A DNA stretch of 64,000 bases from Zygnema cylindricum (lineage: Eukaryota > Streptophyta > Zygnematophyceae > Zygnematales > Zygnemataceae): positions 124,001 to 188,000 of the forward strand of contig JBBHKE010001521.1 in the NCBI GenBank assembly GCA_037447655.1. The letters are read 5' to 3'. Shown piece by piece: positions 45,104 to 56,491 of this stretch (position 1 is its first letter; every line of letters begins with the position of its first letter). Both the position numbers and the translations under genes were made by a program. A model generated the notes under the pieces. It did not search any database. It saw only the letters and a program-made list of their open reading frames with translations, and was not told the DNA's origin.

Positions 45104-46235
45104 ATGTCTACACTGGCATCTTCATCGTCTTTGGTTTCGGCTGTTGTCTCGAAAAAGCAGATGTCCCATGTTATTGAATTTAAATCCATACATTGCCCTA
45201 TTAGGCTGCCCCTCGAGATGTATGAAATACTTGGTGCTGCCGTGGTGTCTTTATGGAATCCCATTGCCTGTTCCCGTTTTGCTATTGTTGGTGTTGTCCG
45301 AATTCCCGCCTTGCTATCAAAGATCATCCCTGCTGCCCCTTTGCGATATGCGTGACTGTGAGGGAAAGAAGCAAATGTGGGGAATGCTTTCCGTGGGAAT
45401 CTTGGTCTGTAGCACCGAAAGAAGGGGGAGCGATCGGGTTTTGTCACACGGGTTGCCATTCTTCCTTCCCTAATGATTTGCTGCACACAATTCTGCGAGT
45501 TGGGGATCACTTTTTCCAACAGTTGTCGGAGGACTTAAAACAGGATCATATTGGTCCAATATGCCCTTACTCTTTGTGCTCGTGATCCAATTTGTGCGGC
45601 ATCGAAAGCCAAGGGAGCTCCTAAACTCTGGGTTGCGTGATTCCAGCTGACTACAACATGTTTCTGTCAGTCAGCTCTCGGGTGGACAGAACGTACCCCA
45701 CCGATGTGTCTTGGAACAGTTGAATCCATGAGGTTAATTTGATCATTTGATAAAATGTCCGACTCTTACGGTCTTGATGCCATTTTCCTTGTCTTGCTAT
45801 GGAGTATCCTTGACAAGCCCATCTTGCTAACACCAGATCTACTCTTCCCAAACTAGCCTGATCTGGTGTCATAATATTTTGTACATTAATGGGTACACTT
45901 TGGTGAGCTTTCGAAATGGCAAACACTGGAAGCTATTGAGGATATAGGTTGTGAATTCGTTGGAGGCGATGTTCCCTAAAAGCCCGTGCTTATGGTGATA
46001 TCTCCGCCGCTACATAGGACTGCACTTGATTTCCTGTTTTCAAGACAGCTTCCAAATCGGAACTGATTATAGAGAATAGAGATAAAATTTTGAGTCTTGA
46101 ATCGGGGGTTGTTAATGACACCACTTGTCAGTTGAATTCCTAGTTATCAGATTTGGTTCTTGAAGCATCAAACCGGATGGTGGAAATTGCCTCCTTTAAT
46201 AACAACGTTGAGAGTTTAGTCCAATCCCCGCCATA
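45104..46235 (+). pseudogene. Unrecognised degenerate coding stretch
   Basis: Plus-strand frames that seem to belong together: 45104-45355 (MSTLASSSSLVSAVVSKKQM, then LPLEMYEILGAAVVSLWNPIACSRFAIVGVV), continuing after frame changes to about 45585. Near 46040-46230 a helical stretch (ENRDKILSLESGVV; LSDLVLEASNRMVEI) may be coiled coil. No family was recognised; the mix of hydrophobic gag-like helices and a coiled coil could be a decayed retroelement gag or a captured gene piece. A possible splice acceptor precedes it. Stops at 45353-45355 and many later show it is not functional as it stands. Confidence 0.3.
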
Positions 46236-49200
46236 GTTTCGCCACATGTAATAATCTGTCATGGTATTCCTATTCCCACTACTTAGAAATGGGAAATTGC
46301 TAGATTTGGTTAGCTCTATCCGTAGAACTAGCAAACAGTTCCCCCCAAGGGGAAGTAGCATACACATAGAAGCAACCAGACACCGGGACATTGGTCTTCC
46401 CCTAGTTCCATAAATATAAAAAAACCACCACTTTAGTTCCTTCAAGATTTCCGTGGTCTCGAACGGTACATTTTTTTTCCACACGATTAAACCTATATTT
46501 TGACAAGTCTAAGTGATCATTCCCAACATAATTTCATATTGAGTCCATTCAACCACTAAGAAGGGGAATTCAATTTTCACCCACTAGGCAGCGTCATTGG
46601 AGAATTCAATATCCATGGCTTTGTTAATCCCATGGACTGGTTGACTGCTGCTCCTTAGCGTGCCCAGCAGATGTTGCTTGGGCATATTTGTTGTCAGAGT
46701 TCCCCGTGCATTTTTTGTAAGGTGGAGGTTGTGATGAGGTTGGGGAGCGCTCGAGTGTCGACCAGAGCGTCTTGGTATCCTCCGTGTTTGTTGAGTGTGA
46801 ATTTTCTTGTTCGGCTCAGTATAAGAGCCAATGATAAAGCTTTGTAGTCCCTATCCACCATAAGGGTTTGCGGATCTATAGACAAAAAGACCGCTGTTAG
46901 GGGAGTTGCTGTGTCGACTTTCTCTTTTCCAGAGTGTATCTGTTCTCCCAACGCCTAAGTGAGGATTTCTTCTAGGAGGTTGTAGGAGGATGCCATAATT
47001 TTGACATGGGTGAGGTCGTAGAGCATGAGGTGCCAGACTAGCAAGACAGCCGGCTTGTAGGAAGGGAGTGAAGCTTTTGGTGAAGAGGTTAAGGAATCTT
47101 GTTCCTGTTGATCGTGCTTTTTTCGTTCTTCTTCCTCACTCTCGGAGTTAGAATCAGGTACTGGGGGAGTCTTGGGAGTGTCATCATCCGGGCGTTCTAC
47201 CATATATCTTTCAAACCAGTCTTGATTGCTCTGTTTCTCTTTGTCCAGTGACTCCTTTTCCCGCTGCTGTTTCTCAGTCAAATAGTTTTCGAAACCAAGA
47301 GGCAGTTTAGGTTTGGTGGGAAGAGATTGCGGATGAGTGGGTTTGATCTCGAGGCCGATGTTGTTGTTGAGGATCACTACCCGAGAAGTGAAAGACAAAG
47401 GCCTGGTCACCTTCTTGTTGTGGTCCTTTTGACCCATTTTCTATTTGTATTTTCTTTGCTCCGAGGTCGAATGGCGGATTGTCGGCGGTAATCTCCCAAC
47501 CCTACATTCCAAGCTCCAGACACGAATGATTGTGCATGGGGGCATTTGGGGGTTCCTAATCCTTGCCCAATTTGTCATCGTTAGCACTCGCTGTGCTTTG
47601 AAGCTCATGCTTAATAAGCTTTTGTAACAAATCTTGTTTTTGTTTTTGGAGAGGTTGTGATGAAGTGAGAGGTGGAGCGCGTGATGAAGATCATAAGCAA
47701 AGGGCAGCCAATTTTGGGGCCATTGCGGCTAACTTTTGACTCTGATGTTGGATAATGATCTCCGATTTAAGCCTTGTCGGAGTAATCTGTGCTCGATTGG
47801 TTCCTCTTAGGAGGGCGAAACTCGGCGTCCCAGAGAGTAAAGAAGTTGAAGTGGGAGAGGGTTAACGGCAGTTTCTCATTTTCCACTGAATAGGGCAAAC
47901 TGCATCATTTCTTTGACGACCCCATTCTTGCAAAAACATTGCCCCTCCTTATGCCCCATAAAACCACAAGCTTCGCACTTTTTGCCTTCGGTAGTGTATT
48001 TACTCTTGATCTCATTGGAAATTTGGGCATCATCAAACTTTGGAAGTTTAATTTGCCGCAGTTGAGATTCGGACATTTTAGAAGTTTCCCCCCCGGGGAG
48101 TCATACGGTAGGTGTCTTTGGTCCATGGTGTTTTCTTACCCCCCCTTCTCATTTGAGCCGTTCTAGCTGCCATTGAGTCCTTTCACCTTGTTTCTTTTCC
48201 CATTCCTTTCGTTTAAGAGCCAGCTCCGGTTTAAGTTTCGTGGTGAAGTGCTTCCACCCATGACCTGTTTGTTAAGAATTTAAGCAGTTATAAAGAAAAA
48301 CTGGTATCTGCTCCAATTGTTGGTTCTAACCCGCGGACTGCCAACTGCTTCCCTTTAAGCTTCCGCAAGGCTTGAAGTTGAGCATGTTCCTCTTTATTGA
48401 ATGAGGTATCCTTGGCGAATCCAGCAAAATTTGACCGCGCCTTTCCAATCATCGCCTTCTCCCTTGCCTGGATGTGGACGCACTGGTCGTACAACTTTAT
48501 CGTCACCAGCGAAATATCTTTTGCAGAGGGATAAATGTCCTAAATTTTTTATCTGGCAATCCAATTATCTAGAGCAGTTTGCCTTGTTTGCCCGAATGAA
48601 TTACAAACAGCGACAAAATACTTTGTTGCTATGTTCCGAAGGTCAATAGTGGACAACTTCATTTTGTGACGAAGGTTGGAGAGCCGATTGAAGAGAGTCA
48701 AGGGAGTGTCGTTCTTCAAACACCGAAATTATGTATACTCCTATATTGCAAACTTGTGTCTTTTGGTGTAGAGGAGTCTCCAAATGTTCACCAGAGTGGT
48801 ATAAGGGTTAGGATTAGCAACTATGCGAGTAGTCGCTTGGGCTGCTGAAAGTGCTTGCAGTTGGTTGACATATGTTCTTCCCTGTGCTTGAAGTTTCATG
48901 TCTTCTGAAGAGAACATAGGCCTGGTGGGACTAACAAACTAAGGAGGTGAGATTAACCCGAGGTCCTCTTCCTCAAGATCGGAATCTTCGCCTTCTCCAA
49001 TAGAAGGTGCTAGTCGTGGAGGTGTGGATCCACCTCCCACTGATGGAGTACCTTTCCCTAAAAAGATGGTTGGGGGAAAAATGCTCCCCACGGGTAGGAC
49101 CCCAGGTCCCCTTGCTGCAGAGGATGTGTGAGCCCGACGGCTTGTCCTACCCGGTGGGATCTGCAGTTTCAGAAGGGTCCCCCGAGAAGATGAAGACGAA

Positions 49201-50411
49201 GTGGAAGGTGAAGACCCCAGCTTGGGATACGGTGTTTCCCCTCGGGTTGTATCTCCAAATCTGGTGGAAGGTGGAGCTTCTCAATTGGAAAAAGGTGAAC
49301 GTTGATGAAGAGGTGAATAGGCGGGGACAATTGTGGGGACGGAAGTGATCGGCGGCCTGACCTCAAGCCCGGAGAGTGTGGTGGGAAGATCTCGGGGCCT
49401 AGTGGTAGGACCCGGGGGCTGAGAGGAATGGGGAGGAGGAGGAGAAGAGGGAAGATCTAGTGATACTCTGGGAGATGGTTGAGGGGGTGTGAATAGTCTT
49501 AAGGGTATGTAAATCCTCTCGTCCAGTTGTAACTCCACCAAAGCCTTCACAGCAAAAGAGACCTCCACAGAGACAAAAGTTGGTTCTTGTTGAGGAACAC
49601 CAACGCACTTAGGATGTAAATCTGCACCCAAACCCTTCATGTTATGATCTATGTTTCCCCCCACTTCTCGCTGAAGAGGAGGCTCTTGGCGAGTCTCCGA
49701 GGCAAGAATGGGGGGTTGCGTGCGTGCTCTAGGAGAAGTTCCCTGAGTTGGCGCTTCAGAATGCGGCCTTGTTCTTAGTGTAGGAGGAATCTGCCCGCTT
49801 ACAGTCCCACTTGACTAACGCTGAGCTTCTTGAATTAGCTTCAATTCTTTCTCCCATAAATTCCATCTTTCTACCCCGAAAGCCTCCCAATCTACAGTGG
49901 CGGGTCCGGCCCCTGGTGTAGCCTTTCCTAGGGAGCCTTTCTTAGGGATTTAACAACTTCCACTAGTTCCATGGTCTTTTTCACTACCCTAGTTACATCC
50001 ACTATCCCCATTCCTAGATTTTCAGGATCATTAGGTAAGGTCCGCCACCATCTTTTGGACAAATATTCTAATCGAGTTCCCGTAACCTTTGGATCAGTAG
50101 GTTTCGAGTTGTTGTAACCCTCTAGCAGGGCGGACACGTGGTGCTGATAGAGAAGGCCTTGCAGTGGAGAGTAGCACTGGATTCAGGGAGGTCTCTTCCT
50201 TGGGAAGAGGAGCGTATCTCCCCTTGCTTTACCTATGGTCAAATATCTTCCCTCTGAATGGGTCTCAAGCATCCCTCTCACCCCCTTCTCCTCTACGAGA
50301 CTGTGAAGTGGCACACCCTCGAGAAGGCTAGCTGGCTGCAAGGTCTAGGGAGGAAGAGGAATGTGGACATGAATAGGGAGCCCTTCGAGACCAGTCTTGT
50401 ACCGACTTGGA

Positions 50412-50496
50412 AGAGCTACTCTCCAAAGAATTGCTGAAGATCTCCACCACCCCTTCCACAAGTCTAACTACCTTGAAAGAGCTACTCTCCGAAGAA
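50412..50496 (-). repeat. 66-bp in-frame tandem repeat in G2 gag
   Basis: AGAGCTACTCTCC recurs at 50412 and 50478, so the unit is 66 bp (22 codons). The second unit is interrupted at 50497 by the solo LTR and continues at 51745. In protein terms VVRLVEGVVEIFSNS plus a serine run is repeated. Confidence 0.75.
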
Positions 50497-50572
50497 TGTT
50501 GGAAATCAAGTATTTTCTAGGTCTAAAGATTGCAAAATAAAAAGCAAAATATTAGATATTGACAGCCTGCCT

Positions 50573-50632
50573 CTAACTCCTCCTCAAGTCCCCACACTTG
50601 TCGCAGTCACTGAAGACTGGAGGAGGAGTTAG
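50573..50632 (+). other. LTR stem-loop, best-paired copy
   Basis: Arms CTAACTCCTCCTCAAGTC (50573-50590) and GACTGGAGGAGGAGTTAG (50615-50632) pair at 17 of 18 positions. The 24-nt loop contains ACTTGTCGCAGTCACTGA and the stem is followed by CCATGG. Confidence 0.72.
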
Positions 50633-50754
50633 CCATGGCTGCCTGTGTTGTCTAGAGGGAGACAGGCAGTTGTTTTATAGGGTTTTATTGCCTGTGCTGT
50701 CTAGAGGGAGACAGGCAATTGTTTTATAAGGTTATTTCTCTAAAAGAGAGTTTT

Positions 50755-50828
50755 GACAGAGCCAGGATTTGATCCTGGTACCTACCATTTGTCACAACCG
50801 CAATAGCCGGTAATCTTATCCAGATAGA
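50755..50828 (-). other. Antisense tRNA-like segment in LTR
   Basis: Read on the minus strand: D-arm-like ATCT-GGATA-AGAT, anticodon-arm-like ACCG-GCTATTG-CGGT, a long variable part, and a T-arm CCAGG-ATCAAAT-CCTGG with five pairs and a 7-nt loop one base from TTCAAAT. The acceptor 5' side does not pair, so this is not a tRNA gene. Equivalent segments lie at the same LTR position in the other families. Confidence 0.5.
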
Positions 50829-52404
50829 CTAAATTATATGATATAGCGTATGGGGTATGATATTAATTTAAACAGTTACAATAAGACTATTTCATTTAAC
50901 TAGAACTATATGCATACTGCATAGAAACAGTTGTGTAAAGTACGACGTACGGTACGGATACGAAATATATACCGCGCAGTTTGTTTGACGCCGAAAAGAA
51001 TACCGCGCAAGTATTTATGACGACCACGATTGAAATCCAAATTTGATTGGACAGCCGTGAAGGATGCCGAGATCACGGAGTACGATTTTTGTAGTTTGCG
51101 ATCACCGCCACTTTGAGTGACACGTGGCAACACTACATTGGATTGCGGCAACTCCAAAATTACGGAAACGAATCCGGATATGACACGTGTCAACATTTTG
51201 GCAATGTCGTACTATGGCCATACATAAAGTACACCGGCACCTGTACTTTTCTGTACGACACAGTGTTTTAATTGGTGCTGTACTTCAATAGATAGAGTTT
51301 TAGAGGGAGATAGGACTTAGAAAAATTTAGTAGATAGGACCCTCTCTCTAAGAGAGAACCTTGTATAAATGGCTAACTTTGGGCAGCCATAACTATCAAT
51401 TTACTTGACCATTTTCAATTATTCTTTTTGCTGCAGACTCAAGGGAGTCCAAGCTAGACAGGGGTGTAGTCGGTCAGAGTTTTTGCCTGCCAGGGTGGCT
51501 GTATTTCTAAGGGAAAGTCAAAGTGGGTGAATGTGTCCAAATCTCATATTCTAACTTTGCATTCTGTGGTGGAACTGAGCACACAGAAAGTGTTATTTCA
51601 CAGGGGTGAATCTATATTGGGGTGCTGACTATCAAGGGGTCAGTCATTTGGGTTTGTATCAACTTGGAGTCAGCACTATCTAGATTAGCTTCTTTTGGAT
51701 CTGCATACTCTGAGGGCCAATGGAGGTCTCATAGTTTCAAAGAATTGCTCAAGATCTCCACCACCCCTTCCAAAAGTCTAACTACCCTGGCTCGATCTGT
51801 CCGAGCCACCCTTTGCACCAACTCCTTATTCATCATCAACTCATGGAGGTCGTGAAGTGCAAGGAGTTTCTTACGACCAAGGTGACGTGGATTCGCCAAT
51901 ACCGCAACGTCAATCCGAATTTCGGCCAAGGGTATCTTAGATCGGGTATGTAACCCGACCTGCAGAACAAGACCCAAAGTAGGCTCCTTATAGGCCGACC
52001 TCTTTTGGCGGGCCATAGGATAGACTTTGTTCTTTTCTTGGGCCTGTACCTTGGCTTACTTCCTTTCATCGGCATAGGCCCAAGCGGCATTAGCTCAAGA
52101 TCGGTAGTGTTTGGGAGTTAAACAAAGAAGAGATGGAAGAGAAGGGGCCCTATATTGTTTCTTGGCCGTAGATTCATAGACAAACTCCATGGGTACAGAC
52201 TCCTCGACAATCTGAGACTTTTTCTAGTTGTACGGGCTTCTCCTGCCTACCTTGCTCTCCTGATCCAATATCCGGAGTTTCTCCACCCCCCATGACGACT
52301 GAGGTAACAAGAAAAGAAGTAATAAATGGAACGTCAGCTCAGTTCCAAAAAGAGAGCTTTTAAAGTCAAAGCTCCTATCCCCTCTATTCCGAGCAGCCAC
52401 GTGG

Positions 52405-52524
52405 CTATTTTATAACTGTGCTTAATCCAATGGATGTCTTTATCATTTTCTCCCTTAAAGCCCACTATTTTATAACTGTGCTTATTCCAATGGATGTCTT
52501 TATCATTTTCTCCCTTAAAGCCCA
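52405..52524 (-). repeat. 60-bp tandem duplication
   Basis: Two near-identical 60-bp units; on the minus strand they encode VGFKGENDKDIHWNKHSYKI twice in one short open frame. No function recognised. Confidence 0.85.
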
Positions 52525-52689
52525 CTGTTCTAATCAAATGGGTTGTAGTTTACTCTAGATATGTTAAACCAAAGCAAAAGGTAACTACAAACGAAGACAC
52601 AAATGCACGAGTACGTAGAAATATAGAAAGAAATATGATAGGTTGTTTCAGAATTCACAATATCACCTTGCCCCAAAAAAGAGAATAAA

Positions 52690-53160
52690 AGATAGAAGAT
52701 ATGAAATATGGGGAAGTAAACTCAACATACCCCGGCAATAAGCGATGACAATGAGAAATGGCAAAACAACTTCTGATGGTACTGCAAATAGGTATGATCC
52801 TCATTCACCCTTTGGTGTTCGCAACCCGGAACCGACTGGACTATCCTCGGTTTCAAACAACAAAAGTCCAAAAATCACCCAAAGGGAAGATAGTGCCAAC
52901 AAACCGCCCAGAATATGATTCCTACACAAGACATATCCAAAACCATGGTGGCAATAGAGTCAAAACAAAACAAAACAAAGATTATCTAAAGAAGGTTTGT
53001 TGGAATTTTTGAGGGTTTTCTCAGGAGACACTGCTGAAATAACAACCTGTTTCCTTCGGCCCTAAGTGCCTAATACATCAATGTTTGTCATATTTTATGT
53101 CCAAAAGTCAAGGCTAGGCTATAAAATAATGAGCGGCAAGCAAGACTAATGGAACTGAGT
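52690..53160 (-). repeat. Dispersed repeat R1, copy 2
   Basis: Inverted partner of 11500-11940. A plus-strand frame from 52749 (GKTTSDGTANRYDPHSPFGV) aligns with residues in the antisense frame of copy 1, which suggests decayed coding. Confidence 0.55.
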
Positions 53161-53873
53161 TGGAGGGAAATTAAGTGACCACATTGCCAACGGCCGCTTC
53201 TTAGATGTGGGGCATGCTTAGGTCCTCAGGACTTAGGTGGGGTGGGCAGTGTAGCCACCGCTGAAGCTTACTCTAATAACCTAGAGGCCAAACAAAATTG
53301 CATTATCCTAGCAATGATTCATGTGTAGAGGGAGGGCTTGAAGCCATGAATGGTGAGGATGTGAGAATTAGAGAATAAAAGATCTTGATGTAGTGGGAAG
53401 TGGGGAATTTGCTAATGGAGGAGAAGGAAAGTGGAATATGTTACTTCCTCAAGAGCAAAGGAGTCAAAAAATGACTAAAAAATTTTCAAACCCTATATTG
53501 TTACCTTTAATTAGTATGAGTTTTGCTGTTGCAAAATTTATGGTTGAATCTTAACTTTGTGAGTTTTCAATTTTGCTTTTGCAAAATTTGTGGGGAAATT
53601 ATTAACTTTCTGTTTCAATGTTGGAAAATTGAAAATTGAATTTGCACTAACTTACATTCAATGTCATTTTTATATCTCGTATTTTGCTCTTTTCAAAGGA
53701 TTTGTTAAGGAAAAGAAGTCTTGGAATGGAGCAATTTGAGGACTTCAAATCTGCAACAAATTTCTTTGTGAAATTATATTCTATCTCTCATTTTGCTTGA
53801 TTTGATTGTGTGATAATCGCAAATTTTGCATGGAAAGGTGAAATGGAGAATGCTTTTAATGTTATGAAAAAAC
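53161..53873. other. Unassigned AT-rich DNA
   Basis: The phrase TTTTGCT-TTGCAAAATTT-TGG occurs twice near 53520-53600. No gene recognised. Confidence 0.4.
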
Positions 53874-55215
53874 TGTTAAAATTTGGTATTTCTAGGTTTG
53901 AATTTATTCTATGTGTTTGCTAGATGGTCTACAAAAGTCATTCATACTTGTCGGGGTCAGTGGAGGACAGAGATAGCCATGGTTGCTGCCGTAGCCAGAA
54001 AGAAATATGAGCAAAAGGTTGGACATTACCGGATTTGAACCTAGGTCTCTTAATGTATGAGCCGTATGGCGGAGCCGTGCTCCAAATCCCTTAGGTCTTA
54101 ATGAAACGATGATCTTAGTGAATTGGTAATTTATTAAATAGTGACGCTAGAGCGTTAAGATATAACAGAAGGCATTTTACCAAAATATTGCCAATGTGGG
54201 GATTTGAACCTGTAACTGCATAGTTTTACAGTCGTACACCTTATCCACTAAAGCGTTGACGAAACAATGTATATGATGAGATTGAAACCTATTTAACCGT
54301 GGTACCAATCTACATACTCAATATATACGGATTACGAAACGAAACGACATTTGATTTAAAGGGATGTTAATCAAATGTCGACTTCGCGATCGACGGCTCG
54401 CAAGGAAGCCAAAATTCCGAATAGACATTTGGCAGTTTGAAAGCCAATGTCGGAGGATGACACGTGGCGAGATATTATTAGACAGTGGGTATTACGAGGA
54501 GAGCGATTACGGCTCGGGAACTGACATGCGTCAGCGGAGCGGCCATGTCGTACTATGGCAGTACAAGAAGTACAGCGGTAATTGTACCTTCTATTGAAAA
54601 GTAAGCTTTAGTAAGTCTTAGAAATTTCAGTCTAAGACTTATAATATTTTTGGAATACCAACTGTTCAATATTGACCAAATTTAGTTTAGATTTTTGTAG
54701 TATCTACACGAGTAGTTATCTTTAAGTAAAATAGTGTGTAGGGCCGCCAATGAATGTGGACGTGATAAGAATCACCCGGATTTTCAGGGTATAGATATTG
54801 TTAGTGGACAATTCTGGTCCAAACACTTAGATTTCTGTCAATAGGCTGTCTGGTGAACCTTGTACATACGTTTTAGATATTTTAAGGATCTTTAGACTAA
54901 TTAATTCAATTAGGAAGATCAGTTTGATACAGAATGTACATTCTACACAAGAGTTTAAGGAAATAAGAGCAGTGAGTGCATTTTAAGGTGTATTGCGCTC
55001 TATTGTCTTTGATTTGCTTGTAGTACATGTTTGTATGGTTGAAAGACCTCTTTCATTTGGAGTTAAATATCTTACACTATAGATCTAGTCTACTAGGCAT
55101 TTCTCTTTGGGTTTGCTTCTGCTAAGATGTCGGATAATGGCTTTGTTCTCGATGGTGTAAGCGTGACTCATAGTGGGAGTGGATCACAGCCAAGTAAGAA
55201 TGCCCATGACCTTCA
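53874..55215 (+). repeat. 5' LTR of family D
   Basis: About 1340 bp, start TGTTAAAATTTGGTATTTCTAGG, end CTTCA (the end is less certain). It shares TACTTGTCGGGGTCAGTG and AGCCATGG near its start, GATGACACGTGGCGAG (54458) and GTAC motifs with the other families. Two antisense tRNA-like segments occur (about 54020-54090 and 54190-54260). The gag start codon (55127) is about 90 bases inside the LTR. Confidence 0.72.
54190..54260 (-). other. tRNA-like segment with pol III A- and B-box matches
   Basis: Minus strand: 5' GTCAACG can pair with 3' CATTGGC at six of seven positions. An A-box-like TAGTGGATAAGG and a perfect B-box GGTTCAAATCC (54200-54210) are present, and CTGTAAA sits where an anticodon loop would be. 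Anticodon and T stems are poorly paired, so it is a degenerate tRNA-derived piece, not a functional tRNA. Confidence 0.45.
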
Positions 55216-56491
55216 ATAGGTTATGGGCCCACCGCCCAAAGTGCCTAGTTTTCATGGAACTGACTTCTTATATTGAGAAAATATGTTAAGCTCATATTTC
55301 GAGGAGAGGGACTTGTCACCCATTGTGGAAAGAACTGCCGATGAGACTGCGCCAGATTTGAGAAAGAAGAATCTCCATTGCCTCAACGTCTTAAAGCAGT
55401 CAATGACAAAACACTTGGTAATGTTGTATCTTGAGATGAAGAAAGCCTCTCAAGTTTGGTTCAGTGTACGTGCTATGTATGTTCAGCTAGATGTTGCTGT
55501 CTAGACTAACATTGCCACTCAGATTTTTGAATTTAAGTATTTTTGAGGTAGTATGTCAGATCATTGTCATGCTATGAAAATGTTGTTCCTTCAGAGTACT
55601 AGTGCAGGTGGGGGTTTTTCATCACCTCAGTAGGCTATATTGTTGATGAGAACTCTGGCCCATGAACATAAGGGAGCCATGGATAGGCTTAGGGGTCTTC
55701 CACGACGTCAGTGGAATATTGCGTTAGCAATTCAGTTTATTTTAAGCGAATAAGCTAACCAAATTTCGCAAAGAGGTAGTAGTAAGTTTGTGCACGCGCT
55801 AGTGAATCAGTTTTCAAACTCTAAGCATGGCAGTGGCAGTGGTAGAGATATGGTCCTAGATGGTCACCATTAACCTGCTATTATTGTGATGAAAAAGGGC
55901 ATGTGTTCAGAATGTGTCATGCCTACAAGAGAGCAAAAGCCACAAGAAAATTTCGCTCTGGTTCGGATGAAAGCCGGGTTCCTTCTCAATCAGGTGGACG
56001 ACCAACAGCTCTTTTCAACGAACTTAAGGAGGAGGATGTGAGCAACTTTCCGGACAACAGTGAAACGAAATACTTTGCGATGGCACAAGCAACGGGAGGC
56101 GTGGAGGAAGACGAATGGATAATGGACTCCGTTGCATTTGCCCACATATACCGCAATCGCCTTCTATTTGAGAGTATTCAATCTATTTCACCCATCAAAA
56201 TTTATTTTAGTGATGATACCTTTGTTGAGTCAAAAGCAAAGGGTAGGGTGTAACTTATGTTGAACGTAGAGGGAAAACCTATGAAAAGGGTTTTGGAAGA
56301 TGTGTAGCATGTCCCAGCATTTAAAAGAAACTTTTTCTCTACGTCAGGGGTAGAAAAGAAAGGTTTTAAAACTATATATGAGAATGGAAAGAAAACAATC
56401 AGTAGAATGGGAAAGTAGCTGCAAATGGATTTGTTGGGGGAAACAATTTGTATTAATTGATTCTTGTAAATGATAATGAAAATGATGTTAT
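55127..56491 (+). pseudogene. Family D gag-protease, degenerate
   Basis: The frame begins MSDNGFVLDGVSVTHSGSG in the LTR, crosses the primer-binding site (55219-55233, VMGPPPKVPSFHGTDF), then gag (KQSMTKHLVMLYLEMKKASQVW, 55283-55504). A zinc knuckle with intact spacing follows (CYYCDEKGHVFRMC, near 55870-55911), and a protease start EDEWIMDSVAFAHIYRN, where DSG has become DSV. More protease residues follow to 56400. Stops are numerous (for example 55216-55218, 55275-55277, 55502-55504 and 56251-56253). The sequence is distinct from families A and B. Confidence 0.75.

Larger units (their letters stand above)
50497..51739 (+). repeat. Family C solo LTR with AAGAA target duplication
   Basis: A 1243-bp LTR starting TGTTGGAAATC and ending CATAGTTTCA, with perfect flanking AAGAA (50492-50496 and 51740-51744). 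It interrupts the second 66-bp repeat of the G2 gag relic. It holds the best-paired stem-loop (50573-50632), the clearest tRNA-like segment (50755-50828), GACACGTGGC (51119), a GTAC cluster (51205-51290), TATAAATGG (near 51364) and GACTC(AAGG)GAGTC. A short tandem repeat of the phrase CTAGAGGGAGACAGGCA occurs at about 50650-50720. Confidence 0.94.
46480..52090 (-). pseudogene. Retroelement gag-protease relic G2, split by a solo LTR
   Basis: Minus-strand coding relic in pieces. Upstream part 52090-51740 (LLALHDLHELMMNKELVQRV; VVRLLEGVVEILSNS). The same coding continues past the solo LTR at 50496 (VVRLVEGVVEIFSNS), then a basic/proline-rich region. Next come RWWRTLPNDPENLGMGIVDV (50137-49928), a Pro/Ser-rich part (49664-49281), and a zinc knuckle CX2CX4HX4C (CEACGFMGHKEGQC, 48076-47876). 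A PLGFENYLTEKQQREKESL segment (47437-46955) leads to a retropepsin (46951-46694) whose DTG is DTR, and FPFLVVEWTQYEIMLG near 46570-46520 fits a protease end. No RT follows. Part of it matches G1. It is probably a Ty3-type or pararetrovirus-like gag-protease; the class is not settled. Confidence 0.55.
53874..56491 (+). mobile_element. Old Ty1/copia element of family D, 5' part
   Basis: Plus-strand element made of a 5' LTR, primer-binding site and gag-protease coding, cut at 56491 by the insertion of the family C element. The continuation would lie beyond the nested elements, outside the window. It is the most decayed copia copy here and the outermost layer of the stack. Confidence 0.8.

Noticed and set aside
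54190-54260. Functional tRNA gene
   Set aside because: A- and B-boxes fit, but anticodon and T stems do not pair; it lies in an LTR at the place where other LTRs carry similar decayed segments.
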